Program-made: the position numbers and the translations under genes
Source of the DNA: Pseudomonas lini
GTDB taxonomy: Bacteria; Pseudomonadota; Gammaproteobacteria; Pseudomonadales; Pseudomonadaceae
Direction of reading: 5' to 3'
NCBI RefSeq assembly: GCF_001042905.1
Contig: NZ_JYLB01000006.1
Location: forward strand, 186,001-250,000
Length of the DNA stretch: 64,000 nt
In this document: positions 10,365 to 18,599 of the stretch, piece after piece
Layout of the letters: the number at the start of each line of letters is the position of its first letter
Position numbering within the stretch: position 1 is the stretch's first letter
The notes under the pieces: generated by a model
The model's input: the letters and a program-made list of their open reading frames with translations, nothing else
The model's database searches: none
Told to the model about the DNA's origin: nothing

Positions 10365-11831
10365 ATGCAGTATCGCGACTTGCGCGACTTTATCAGCGGC
10401 CTGGAAAAGCGCGGCGAACTCAAGCGCATCCAGGTTCCAGTGTCCCCAGTGCTCGAAATGACCGAGGTCTGCGATCGCACGTTGCGCGCCAAGGGCCCTG
10501 CGCTGCTTTTCGAAAACCCTACCGGTTATGACATTCCAGTACTCGGCAATCTGTTCGGCACTCCCGAGCGCGTGGCGCTGGGCATGGGCGCAGAAGCGGT
10601 CAGCGAGTTGCGCGAAATCGGCAAGCTGTTGGCGTTCCTCAAGGAGCCCGAGCCGCCGAAGGGCCTGAAGGACGCCTGGTCCAAGCTGCCGATCTTCCGC
10701 AAGATCATTGCCATGGCGCCGAAAGTCGTCAAAGACGCGGTGTGCCAGGAAGTGGTCATTGAAGGCGACGATGTCGATCTGGCGATGTTGCCGGTACAGA
10801 CCTGCTGGCCGGGTGACGTCGGCCCGCTGATCACTTGGGGTCTGACCGTCACCAAGGGGCCGAACAAGGATCGCCAGAACCTCGGCATCTACCGTCAGCA
10901 AGTGATCGGCCGCAACAAGGTGATCATGCGCTGGTTGAGCCACCGTGGCGGCGCGCTGGACTACCGTGAGTGGTGCGAGAAACACCCCGGCCAGCCGTTC
11001 CCGGTGTCTGTGGCTCTGGGCGCTGACCCGGCAACCATTCTTGGCGCCGTGACGCCGGTGCCGGACAGCCTCTCCGAATATGCTTTCGCCGGTCTGTTGC
11101 GCGGCAATCGCACCGAACTGGTGAAGTGCCGCGGCAACGATCTGCAGGTACCGGCCACCGCCGAGATCATCCTCGAAGGCGTGATCCATCCGGGCGAAAT
11201 GGCCGACGAAGGCCCGTATGGCGACCACACCGGCTACTACAACGAAGTCGACAGCTTCCCGGTGTTTACCGTCGAACGCATTACCCATCGGATCAAACCG
11301 ATCTACCACAGCACCTACACGGGTCGTCCACCGGATGAGCCGGCGATTCTCGGCGTGGCGCTGAATGAAGTGTTCGTGCCGATCCTGCAAAAGCAGTTTC
11401 CGGAGATCACCGACTTCTACCTGCCGCCCGAAGGCTGTTCGTACCGCATGGCCATCGTGACCATGAAGAAGTCGTATCCCGGCCATGCCAAGCGGGTAAT
11501 GCTCGGTGTCTGGTCGTTTTTGCGACAGTTCATGTACACCAAGTTCGTTATCGTCACCGACGACGATATCAACGCACGGGACTGGAACGACGTGATCTGG
11601 GCCATCACCACGCGCATGGACCCCAAGCGTGACACGGTGATGATCGACAACACGCCGATCGACTACCTGGACTTCGCCTCGCCGGTCTCCGGCTTGGGCT
11701 CGAAGATGGGGCTCGATGCCACGCATAAATGGCCAGGCGAAACCACTCGCGAGTGGGGCCGGGTTATCGTCAAGGATGAAGCCGTTACCCAACGGATCGA
11801 TGCCATCTGGAATCAGTTAGGAATAGATTGA
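10365..11831 (+). CDS. ubiD: 3-octaprenyl-4-hydroxybenzoate carboxy-lyase (prenylated-FMN decarboxylase)
   Basis: Decarboxylates the polyprenyl hydroxybenzoate intermediate in ubiquinone synthesis using prenylated FMN made by UbiX (not in the window). 488 aa, close to E. coli UbiD. It begins MQYRDLRDFISGLEKRGEL and carries the family segments MLPVQTCWPGD, GPYGDHTGYYN and the C-terminal MGLDATHKWPGE. GAGG precedes the ATG. The stop overlaps the start of the next gene by one base (TGATG), indicating translational coupling to the reductase, which may supply electrons to another enzyme. Confidence 0.97.
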   Translation: MQYRDLRDFISGLEKRGELKRIQVPVSPVLEMTEVCDRTLRAKGPALLFENPTGYDIPVLGNLFGTPERVALGMGAEAVSELREIGKLLAFLKEPEPPKGLKDAWSKLPIFRKIIAMAPKVVKDAVCQEVVIEGDDVDLAMLPVQTCWPGDVGPLITWGLTVTKGPNKDRQNLGIYRQQVIGRNKVIMRWLSHRGGALDYREWCEKHPGQPFPVSVALGADPATILGAVTPVPDSLSEYAFAGLLRGNRTELVKCRGNDLQVPATAEIILEGVIHPGEMADEGPYGDHTGYYNEVDSFPVFTVERITHRIKPIYHSTYTGRPPDEPAILGVALNEVFVPILQKQFPEITDFYLPPEGCSYRMAIVTMKKSYPGHAKRVMLGVWSFLRQFMYTKFVIVTDDDINARDWNDVIWAITTRMDPKRDTVMIDNTPIDYLDFASPVSGLGSKMGLDATHKWPGETTREWGRVIVKDEAVTQRIDAIWNQLGID

Positions 11832-12799
11832 TGCGTGTAACCTTGCAGCCCTCCGGAGCAGTGCTAGAGATTCTGCCCGGCGAGCGTATTCTCGATGGCG
11901 CGCGGCGCCTGGGCTATGAATGCCCGCAAAGCTGTCGCAACGGCAATTGCCATGTGTGCGGCGCGTTGCTGGTGGAAGGGCGGGTCGAACAAGCCGGCGA
12001 TGTGCGCGACCATGGCGAGTTCTACACTTGCATTGCAGAGCCGCTGGAAGACTGCATCGTGCTGTGGGATGGCGTGCTCGCGCGGGGAGAATTGCCGGTG
12101 CGCAGCGTGTCGTGTCAGGTCATTGAATGCAGGGACGTCGGCGGCGATACCTGGCGCGTTCGTCTGCGTGCGCCTGCGGGCAAGCCGCCGCGCTATCACG
12201 CCGGTCAGTACCTGATGATCGAGCGTGAGAACGGCGAGAAATCCGCCTTCTCCCTGGCCTCTGCACCGCATTCCGGCCGCGATCTGGAAATTCACGTACT
12301 GGCGCGCGAAAGCAGTGCGCTGAGCCTGATCGAGCAGCTGCAGCGCAACCCGATGGTGCGCATCGAACTGCCGTTCGGCGATACCCATCTGGCGGAACTG
12401 CCGGACGGTCCACTGGTACTGATCGCTGCCGGTACCGGCATGGGCCAGATCCACAGCCTGATCGAACATTGCCGGGCCACGGGGTTCAAGCATCCGGTGC
12501 ATCTGTATTGGGGCGTGCGTCGTCCCGAAGACTTTTATGGCATTGAGCATTGGGACGAATGGTTGAAATTGCCCAATCTGTATCTGCATAAAGTCGTCAG
12601 CGATCAATGCGGCTGGGGAGGGCGCTGCGGCATGTTGCATGAGGCGGTGTGTGAAGATTTCCCTGATCTGAAAGCCCTGCACGTCTACGCCAGCGGCTCT
12701 CCGGCGATGGTCTATGGCACGCTGGATGCGCTGGTCGAAGCGGGGATGGATGCCCATCAAATGCGCGCGGACGTTTTCGCTTACGCGCCCCGATCTTGA
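11831..12799 (+). CDS. ferredoxin-type NAD(P)H-flavin reductase (CDP-6-deoxy-delta-3,4-glucoseen reductase-like)
   Basis: 322 aa. The N-terminal plant-type [2Fe-2S] ferredoxin domain has ligands Cys35, Cys40, Cys43 (CRNGNCHVC) and a fourth at about Cys67 (FYTCIAEP). FAD-binding follows (YHAGQYLMIERENGEKSAFS), then an NAD-binding domain with LIAAGTGMGQIHSLIEH. Such fusions pass electrons from NAD(P)H through FAD to an iron-sulfur centre. The automated family name comes from dideoxysugar synthesis, but the coupling to ubiD makes a redox or ubiquinone-related role more plausible here; that is inference. The ATG at 11831 overlaps the ubiD stop. Confidence 0.88.
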   Translation: MRVTLQPSGAVLEILPGERILDGARRLGYECPQSCRNGNCHVCGALLVEGRVEQAGDVRDHGEFYTCIAEPLEDCIVLWDGVLARGELPVRSVSCQVIECRDVGGDTWRVRLRAPAGKPPRYHAGQYLMIERENGEKSAFSLASAPHSGRDLEIHVLARESSALSLIEQLQRNPMVRIELPFGDTHLAELPDGPLVLIAAGTGMGQIHSLIEHCRATGFKHPVHLYWGVRRPEDFYGIEHWDEWLKLPNLYLHKVVSDQCGWGGRCGMLHEAVCEDFPDLKALHVYASGSPAMVYGTLDALVEAGMDAHQMRADVFAYAPRS

Positions 12800-12839
12800 T
12801 CCCCGATTTTAAATCGTTATAACTCTCCATATAGCCGAT

Positions 12840-12868
12840 CGGTATTTATAGATTTATATAAATGCCGG
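12840..12868. promoter_or_regulatory. Inverted repeat upstream of chaC
   Basis: CGGTATTTAT and ATAAATGCCG (one mismatch) flank nine AT-rich bases, in a 209-base gap that is clearly AT-richer than the surrounding genes. It could be an operator for chaC. No known consensus was recognised with confidence. Confidence 0.4.
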
Positions 12869-13008
12869 TAGGTTATATCTCATTCAGGCAATACGTTTTG
12901 AACTCCGCCATGGCACTTAAATTGCCTTAAGACATATGTGCCTTATTGTTACAGCGGTGCGTTCTATTAAGTAATTCTTTACCCGCGGGGAGCTGAACGC
13001 TATTCGCC

Positions 13009-13677
13009 ATGAGCGCCATTGAATCTGCTTTTTTGAATCTGGCTTACCCTCCGCGGCTCGATCTGGGGCCGCAGCTCACGCACGAACAATTACTCGGCTC
13101 AATGCAGGCGACCATGGCGCGCCACAAGGGTGGGCCGGTCTGGCTGTTTGCTTATGGTTCGCTGATCTGGCGCCCTGAATGTGCGGCGGTTGAGCGGGTG
13201 CGCGGGCGTGTGCATGGCTACCATCGCGGTTTATACCTGTGGTCCCACGAACATCGCGGTACGCCGGAAGTGCCCGGGCTGGTGTTTGGCCTGGATCGTG
13301 GCGGCTCATGCAGCGGGTTTGCCTATCGCTTGCCTGAAGAACAACTCGAAGCTTCGCTTTATGCACTCTGGCAGCGTGAAATGCCATTTCCGTCCTATCG
13401 CCCACATTGGCTTAACTGCCGTCTCGAAGACGGAAGTCAGGTTCAGGCATTGGGATTCGTTTTGGAGCGGCACCTGCCCAGCTATGCCGGCAACTTGCCG
13501 GATCATGTGCTGAGCCAGGTGTTCGAAAGCGCTTGCGGGCGTTACGGCACCACTCGCGAGTATGTCGAGCAGACCGCTCACGCCCTGCGTAGCCACGCCA
13601 TGCCAGACCGTAATCTGGAGGCGCGGCTCAAGCGCTGCAAATCAAAGGCCGATCAGGCGATCGCTTCGCGGCTCTGA
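13009..13677 (+). CDS. chaC: ChaC-like gamma-glutamylcyclotransferase (glutathione-specific)
   Basis: Family members cleave glutathione to 5-oxoproline and cysteinyl-glycine in the cytoplasm. 222 aa. The substrate-binding loop YGSLIWRPE is at residues 49-57 after VWLFA, and the catalytic glutamate is probably that of LWQREMPF. HEHRGTPEVPGLVFGL is also family-typical. Its 3' end overlaps convergent glpT by 25 bases. The AT-rich upstream region contains an inverted repeat. Confidence 0.9.
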   Translation: MSAIESAFLNLAYPPRLDLGPQLTHEQLLGSMQATMARHKGGPVWLFAYGSLIWRPECAAVERVRGRVHGYHRGLYLWSHEHRGTPEVPGLVFGLDRGGSCSGFAYRLPEEQLEASLYALWQREMPFPSYRPHWLNCRLEDGSQVQALGFVLERHLPSYAGNLPDHVLSQVFESACGRYGTTREYVEQTAHALRSHAMPDRNLEARLKRCKSKADQAIASRL

Positions 13678-15002
13678 CTGGCGACTTGCTTGTGCCACAG
13701 CGTTGGCGCAAGGAAGGCCATCGCCAGCAGGCATGCGCCGATCAGCAAGACGAAACCGCCGTCCCAGCCGAAGTGGTCCACGGTGTAGCCCATCGCTGCA
13801 CTGGCCGCGACTGAACCACCCAGATAACCGAACAACCCCGTGAAGCCTGCTGCAGTCCCGGCGGCTTTCTTCGGCGCCAGTTCCAGCGCTTGCAGACCGA
13901 TCAGCATCACCGGGCCGTAGATCAGGAAGCCGATCGAGACGAGCGCGATCATGTCGACGGTCGGGTTGCCGGCCGGGTTAAGCCAGTAAACCAATGTCGC
14001 CACGGTCACCAGCGCCATGAACACCATGCCGGTCAGGCCACGGTTGCCACGGAAGATCTTGTCCGACATCCAGCCGCACAGCAGCGTGCCCGGGATCCCC
14101 GCCCACTCGTAGAAGAAATACGCCCACGAGGTTTTGTCCACGGTGAAGCCTTTGGCTTCCTTGAGGTAGGTCGGTGCCCAGTCCAGCACGCCGTAACGCA
14201 GCAGGTAGACGAAGACGTTGGCCATGGCGATGTACCAGAGCATTTTGTTGCGCAGCACGTACTTGACGAAGATTTCCTTGGCGCTGAATTCCTCTTCGTG
14301 GCTGGCGTCGTAGCCTTCCGGGTAGTCGTTCTTGTACTTCTCGATTGGCGGCAGGCCCACCGACTGTGGCGTGTCGCGCATGGTCATGAAGGCAAACACC
14401 GCCACTGCCAGAGCCACCGCCGCCGGTACGTAGAACGCGGCGTGCCAATCGTTGAACAGGCCCATGCCGAGCAGGAACAGCGGGCCGATCAGGCCGCCGC
14501 CGACGTTGTGTGCCACGTTCCACACAGACACCACGCCACCGCGCTCCTTCTGTGACCACCAGTGCACCATGGTTCGGCCACTCGGCGGCCAGCCCATGCC
14601 CTGGGCCCAGCCGTTGATGAACAGCAGGATGAACATCATGGTCACGCTGGACGTTGCCCAAGGCGCGAAGCCGAAAACGAACATCACGCCGGCCGACACC
14701 AACAGGCCAAACGGCAGGAAGTAGCGCGGGTTGGAGCGGTCAGACACCAGGCCCATGAGGAACTTCGACAGGCCGTAGGAAATCGCAATCGCCGACATTG
14801 CCAGGCCCAGTTGGCCACGGGTGTAGCCCTCGTCGATCAGGTACGGCATGGCCAGGGAGAAGTTCTTGCGCAGCAGGTAGTAACCCGCATAGCCGATGAA
14901 AATCCCGGCGAAGATCTGCCAGCGAAGGCGTCGGTAGGTGCTGTCTATTTTTTCTTCAGGCAATGGAGCCTGATGTGCGGCAGGACGAAAGAAAGCAAAC
15001 AT
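13653..15002 (-). CDS. glpT: glycerol-3-phosphate transporter (MFS, organophosphate:phosphate antiporter)
   Basis: Imports sn-glycerol-3-phosphate in exchange for phosphate across the inner membrane. 449 aa with about twelve hydrophobic segments. OPA-family features are YRRLRWQIFAGIFIGYAGYY at the first helix, GLVSDRSNPRYFLP in the loop, and NGWAQGMGWPPSGRTMVHWW. GGAG precedes the ATG. A palindrome matching the E. coli GlpR operator lies about 110 bases upstream (15112-15129), which supports GlpT over hexose-phosphate relatives. It stands alone, without glpQ or glpD. Confidence 0.92.
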   Translation of the reverse strand: MFAFFRPAAHQAPLPEEKIDSTYRRLRWQIFAGIFIGYAGYYLLRKNFSLAMPYLIDEGYTRGQLGLAMSAIAISYGLSKFLMGLVSDRSNPRYFLPFGLLVSAGVMFVFGFAPWATSSVTMMFILLFINGWAQGMGWPPSGRTMVHWWSQKERGGVVSVWNVAHNVGGGLIGPLFLLGMGLFNDWHAAFYVPAAVALAVAVFAFMTMRDTPQSVGLPPIEKYKNDYPEGYDASHEEEFSAKEIFVKYVLRNKMLWYIAMANVFVYLLRYGVLDWAPTYLKEAKGFTVDKTSWAYFFYEWAGIPGTLLCGWMSDKIFRGNRGLTGMVFMALVTVATLVYWLNPAGNPTVDMIALVSIGFLIYGPVMLIGLQALELAPKKAAGTAAGFTGLFGYLGGSVAASAAMGYTVDHFGWDGGFVLLIGACLLAMAFLAPTLWHKQVASQSREAIA

Positions 15003-15111
15003 TCAAGAGCTCCAGATTTCTTGTTTTGACTGCGGATGCGAATGTTACAGTTTCGTTACCGAAAATAGCACCGGTTCACATTGGTCAAACAGGGGAAATG
15101 TTGGAGGTCGC

Positions 15112-15129
15112 ATGTTCTTTTATGAACAT
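15112..15129. promoter_or_regulatory. Putative GlpR operator upstream of glpT
   Basis: ATGTTC-TTTTAT-GAACAT is a perfect inverted repeat (extended by C/G to 7-base arms). It fits the published E. coli GlpR consensus WATGTTCGWTAWCGAACATW except at a few central positions. It lies in the 220-base gap before glpT. Confidence 0.7.
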
Positions 15130-15222
15130 GTCGCTCAGGTATAAATGAAGGGCGGTATGGGGATGGCGGAACCGGGTCGCAGGGTTGCGACCCGGTATAG
15201 GTAAATCAGGTCAGGTAAACAA

Positions 15223-16200
15223 TCAGCGAACCTGAACCACCACTTTCCCGACCGCCTTGCGCTGGCCAAGATCATTGATGGCCTGCGCCGCATTGCTCAG
15301 CGGATACACCTGCGACACCAGCGGTTTCAACTTGCCCTCGGCAAACCAGCCAAACAGTTGCTGGAAGTTCGCCGCGTTGTCCTGTGGCTGGCGTTGGGCG
15401 AAGGAGCCCCAGAACACGCCGACCACCGCTGCGCCTTTGAGTAGCGCCAGATTCACTGGCAGCTCAGGGATTCGTCCGCTGGCGAAACCGACTACCAAAA
15501 GGCGGCCGTTCCAGGCAATGGCGCGGATGGCTTGGTCGAACAGGTCGCCGCCCACCGGATCGTAGATCACGTCAGCGCCCTGGCCGTCGGTCAGGCGTTT
15601 GATCTCGTCCTTGAGGCTGGTTTCGCTGTAGTTGATCAACTCATCGGCGCCGGCGGCCTTGGCCACCGCGAGTTTTTCCGCGCTGCTGGCGGCGGCTATA
15701 ACGCGGGCGCCCATGGCTTTGCCGATTTCCACCGCTGCGAGGCCGACACCACCGGAAGCGCCGAGCACCAGCAACGTTTCGCCGGGTTGCAGGTTGCCCC
15801 GTTGCTTGAGAGCGTGCATCGAAGTGCCGTAGGTCATGCTGAATGCAGCGGCGGTGTTGAAGTCCATCGATGGCGGGATCGGCAACACGTTGTAGCCCGG
15901 CACCGCGACTTGCTCGGCGAAGCTGCCCCAACCAGTCAGGGCCATGACCCGGTCGCCAACCTTGAGGTGGCTGACCTTCTCGCCCACGGCGCTGACCACG
16001 CCGGCCGCTTCGCCACCCGGAGAAAACGGGAAGGGCGGTTTGAACTGGTATTTACCCTCGATGATCAACGTGTCCGGGAAATTCACCCCGGCCGCGTGCA
16101 CGTCCAGCAGGATTTCATTCTTCTTCGCGACAGGACTGGCGACGTCTTCCAGCACCAGCGATTCGGCAGGGCCGAAGGCTTTGCTCAGCACGGCTTTCAT
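15223..16200 (-). CDS. zinc-independent NADPH:quinone oxidoreductase (MDR superfamily)
   Basis: 325 aa. N-terminal GroES-like domain (MKAVLSKAFGPAESLVLEDV start, AGVNFPDTL, FSPGGEAAGVV) and a Rossmann domain with LVLGASGGVGLAAVEIGKAMG near residue 145. The YDPVGGDLFDQAIRAIAWNGR segment is typical of quinone oxidoreductase relatives. No catalytic or structural zinc cysteine cluster is seen. Likely reduces quinones or other enones with NADPH; the real substrate is unknown. Monocistronic in appearance. Confidence 0.87.
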   Translation of the reverse strand: MKAVLSKAFGPAESLVLEDVASPVAKKNEILLDVHAAGVNFPDTLIIEGKYQFKPPFPFSPGGEAAGVVSAVGEKVSHLKVGDRVMALTGWGSFAEQVAVPGYNVLPIPPSMDFNTAAAFSMTYGTSMHALKQRGNLQPGETLLVLGASGGVGLAAVEIGKAMGARVIAAASSAEKLAVAKAAGADELINYSETSLKDEIKRLTDGQGADVIYDPVGGDLFDQAIRAIAWNGRLLVVGFASGRIPELPVNLALLKGAAVVGVFWGSFAQRQPQDNAANFQQLFGWFAEGKLKPLVSQVYPLSNAAQAINDLGQRKAVGKVVVQVR

Positions 16201-16350
16201 CAGGGCTATTCCTTTGGGAGTGATGGCCGATAAGTGTAGGTGTGTGAGTCATTGGGTCAACGAGCATGCCCGACCCTGATAGTCAGCCATAAGCTTGTGC
16301 TTGAGCGGCGGGTCGTTATGCTTGGCCGCAAACCGGATAAGGAGCGAATT

Positions 16351-16758
16351 GTGAAAGCGTGGATCATGTTGTTGCTGGCCCTGTCTCTGCCTGTGGCAGC
16401 GATGGCCGAAGAAGCCAAAGAAGGTGAAGCCCCGAAGGTCAATTACATCACCCTGAGCCCGCCATTCGTGGGCAACTATGGGCTGGACGGCACGCCGAAG
16501 CTCAAGGTCTATAAGGCCGATGTGGCGTTGCGGGTGACTGGCGAAGAGGCGACCAAAGCGGTGAAGGCCAACGAGCCTTTGATCCGCAATCAGTTGGTGG
16601 CGTTGTTTGCGCAGCAGACTACTGAAGCCATGAACAACGTCGAAGCCAAGGAAAAGCTGCGTCAGGAAGCCTTGAAGCAGACCCAGCAAGTGATGAACGA
16701 CGAAACCGGCAAGCCGGTGGTTGAGGATTTGTTGTTCAACAACCTCATTATCCAGTGA
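16351..16758 (+). CDS. FliL-like exported protein
   Basis: 135 aa from a GTG start with GGAG six bases upstream; the frame is open further upstream, but this start puts a clean signal sequence (VKAWIMLLLALSLPVAAMA) at the N-terminus. The mature part has the FliL-family pattern (YITLSPPFVGNY, lines of beta strands, NEPLIRNQLVALFAQQTTE, VEDLLFNNLIIQ end). True FliL is membrane-anchored near the flagellar motor; this copy has no flagellar neighbours and seems to be secreted to the periplasm, or anchored by its uncleaved leader. Function not established. Confidence 0.78.
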   Translation: MKAWIMLLLALSLPVAAMAEEAKEGEAPKVNYITLSPPFVGNYGLDGTPKLKVYKADVALRVTGEEATKAVKANEPLIRNQLVALFAQQTTEAMNNVEAKEKLRQEALKQTQQVMNDETGKPVVEDLLFNNLIIQ

Positions 16759-16782
16759 GTCTTGTATTGTCTGATTGATTGC

Positions 16783-16857
16783 CAAGATCGCAGCCTTCGG
16801 CAGCTCCTACGCCGAACGAGTTTCCCTGTAGGAGTTGCCGAAGGCTGCGATCTTTTA
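16783..16857. repeat. REP doublet (type 1)
   Basis: Inverted copies of the type 1 motif with only a ~17-base spacer, between the convergent FliL-like and EVE-protein genes. It ends eight bases from the EVE gene's stop codon. One arm carries GTAGGAGTTGCC, a single change. Confidence 0.85.
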
Positions 16858-16864
16858 ACGATTT

Positions 16865-17314
16865 TCAACGTAATGCAATCACCGCCGCCCACTGCTCCAC
16901 CGTCACTGGCATTACCGACAGTCGCGAGCCTTTCTGCACCAGTGGCATCTCGGCCAGTGCCGTTTGCTGTTTCAGATAATCCAGCTTCAGCACCTTGGAA
17001 AACGTCTCGACATGCGCAACATCGATCGCAGTCCAGGCGTTTTTCTCGGCAGTGGCCTTCGGGTCGAAGTAATGACTCTCAGGCTCCAGCGCCGTCGGGT
17101 CCGGGTACGCGGCTTCGACAATCTTGCCGATCCCGGCAATTCCCGGCTCCGGGCAGCTGGAGTGATAGAAGAAAAACTCGTCACCCACTGCCATGGCCCG
17201 CAGGAAATTACGCGCCTGGTAGTTGCGAACCCCGTCCCAGCGCGCTCGGCCAAGCTTCTGCAGGTCTTTGATCGAGAGTTCGTCGGGCTCGGATTTCATC
17301 AGCCAATAGGCCAT
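16865..17314 (-). CDS. EVE domain-containing protein
   Basis: 149 aa, essentially one EVE (PUA-like) domain: MAYWLMKSEPDELSIKDLQ at the start, RNYQARNFLR, DEFFFYHSSC, and the C-terminal GSRLSVMPVTVEQW. EVE/YTH-like folds bind modified bases in DNA or RNA; the ligand here is unknown. I prefer the ATG at 17314, preceded by AAGGAG, over a start 14 codons upstream. Its neighbours give no pathway hint. Confidence 0.9.
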   Translation of the reverse strand: MAYWLMKSEPDELSIKDLQKLGRARWDGVRNYQARNFLRAMAVGDEFFFYHSSCPEPGIAGIGKIVEAAYPDPTALEPESHYFDPKATAEKNAWTAIDVAHVETFSKVLKLDYLKQQTALAEMPLVQKGSRLSVMPVTVEQWAAVIALR

Positions 17315-17514
17315 GGTTTTGCTCCTTGCGAGGTGAGTGGGCAAGCGGTCGGGCAATTTTATGACAAACCGACGGTCGGTTGACGCCAGCGTTTGCGTGT
17401 CGGTTCACGTTGTCGCAAAATGCCGGCCTTCTAAGCTTGACGCTGCTGCACGGCCTACACCTACAACGGAAACCGCTGCTGTCATCGTGTTGATGTGCCT
17501 TTGGGGGGCAATCG

Positions 17515-17664
17515 ATGAAACGCAAACCGGATTTACTATGGATTTTGGTAATTTTATTCGGCCTTGGTGTCGTGACCACCGGCTATGCCCAAAGCCTGTG
17601 GAACAACAAACCCGATGCTCCCATCGAGATCGCACAGCAACAGCCGTCGGCCTTCAAGCGCTGA
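17515..17664 (+). CDS. small single-span membrane or exported protein, unknown function
   Basis: 49-aa ORF. The ATG is preceded by a G-rich Shine-Dalgarno (TTGGGGGGCAATCG). The sequence begins MKRKPDLLWILVILFGLGVV, giving a positively charged start and one hydrophobic helix (about residues 7-24), then a polar tail rich in Gln and Pro ending SAFKR. It has a signal/anchor shape. It stands between the EVE gene and fthC, transcribed opposite to both. I recall similar small hypothetical proteins in Pseudomonas, but have no functional assignment. Confidence 0.65.
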   Translation: MKRKPDLLWILVILFGLGVVTTGYAQSLWNNKPDAPIEIAQQQPSAFKR

Positions 17665-17699
17665 ACCTGTCTTTTGGGCGCCGCTGATTTCAGTGGCGT

Positions 17700-18305
17700 C
17701 TAGTCCGCGAAATACCACGCCTTGTCCGTGACCGTTCCCTGCAGCGGCACATCCCAGCTCGCCTGAGCCAATCGTTGAACCTTCTGACATTCATGGGCCA
17801 AGCCCAGCAGCGTCGGCTTGCGCCAGTTTTTGCGACGCGCCAGGTACGCCAGGCTCCGGTCGTAGAAACCACCGCCCATTCCCAGGCGTCCGCCAACATC
17901 GTCAAACCCCACCAGCGGCAACAACACTAGGTCCAGCGCCCAGACTTTGCGTTGTCGGGCGATATTGTGCCGAGGTTCGGGGATGCGAAAGCGGTTGGGT
18001 TTGAACTTTTCGCCGGGACGAATCCGCTGGAACACCATTTTGGTTCGCGGCCAGGCACTGAGCACCGGCAGATAAATCGCCTTGCCCCGACGTTGCGCGG
18101 CACGCATCAGCAGGCGCGGATCGATTTCACCGTCGTTGGGCAGGTACAGAGAGATGTGTTTTGCGCGGCGGAACAGCGGGTGCTGGGCCAATTGCTTATA
18201 CAGCCCGCGAGAGGCCTCGCGCTGCTGACTGGGGGTCAGTGCGCGGCGGGCCTTGCGCAGCATGCGTCGAAGTTGCGGGCGGGGCAGCAGCGCAGGTTCG
18301 GTCAT
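17700..18305 (-). CDS. fthC: 5-formyltetrahydrofolate cyclo-ligase
   Basis: Converts 5-formyl-THF to 5,10-methenyl-THF with ATP. 201 aa; family motifs are the N-terminal RRMLRKARRALTP, the YLPNDGEIDPR segment, and the C-terminal phosphate loop region LLPLVGFDDVGGRLGMGGGFYDRS. It lies directly downstream of the 6S RNA gene, the ssrS-ygfA arrangement that is widespread in proteobacteria. Confidence 0.95.
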   Translation of the reverse strand: MTEPALLPRPQLRRMLRKARRALTPSQQREASRGLYKQLAQHPLFRRAKHISLYLPNDGEIDPRLLMRAAQRRGKAIYLPVLSAWPRTKMVFQRIRPGEKFKPNRFRIPEPRHNIARQRKVWALDLVLLPLVGFDDVGGRLGMGGGFYDRSLAYLARRKNWRKPTLLGLAHECQKVQRLAQASWDVPLQGTVTDKAWYFAD

Positions 18306-18345
18306 GGATTCATGCTTCGGAAGTGCGAGTACTAAAGCGTACCCG

Positions 18346-18380
18346 TAAAAAAGCCGATGCCGGTAATTAAACCGGCATCG
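18346..18380 (-). terminator. Intrinsic terminator after 6S RNA
   Basis: On the minus strand, CGATGCCGGT and ACCGGCATCG pair around a TTAATT loop and are followed by a run of T. It sits between the 6S RNA 3' end and fthC, so fthC expression may depend on readthrough. Confidence 0.85.
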
Positions 18381-18386
18381 GACTGG

Positions 18387-18568
18387 AATCAGGCTCCCCG
18401 GATGAACCGCTGTCGACTTAGCCCTTGAACCCGAAAGTTCAAGGTGGAAGATGCAGTAGGCTTTAAGGCTTTCCGTCTAGCGGACATGCACACCAGCCCA
18501 ACGTGCAACCTCCAGGGTAGTGCGAATCGGCTCAGGGACGTCGTCAACTGGCAAGCACCCCAGGGAGT
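18387..18568 (-). ncRNA. ssrS: 6S RNA
   Basis: Regulates RNA polymerase-sigma70 by mimicking an open promoter. On the minus strand the 3' part contains the hallmark hairpin CCTTGAAC-TTTCG-GTTCAAGG, as in E. coli 6S. The central part has CCCTGAGCCGAT on one side and AAGCCTTAAA on the other, both recognisable against E. coli 6S. The outer ends pair (CTCCCTGGGG near the 5' end, CCGGGGAG near the 3' end). Position between zapA and fthC is the conserved one. The ends are estimates: the 5' end is placed about seven bases below a TATACT box (18575-18580), the 3' end just before the terminator hairpin. Confidence 0.92.
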
Positions 18569-18574
18569 GATGCG

Positions 18575-18580
18575 AGTATA
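18575..18580 (-). promoter_or_regulatory. -10 box of the 6S RNA promoter
   Basis: TATACT on the minus strand, a near-consensus sigma70 -10 element. A weak CTGATT lies 17 bases upstream as a possible -35. Confidence 0.55.
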
Positions 18581-18599
18581 CCCCAAGCGGTCACGCGAA

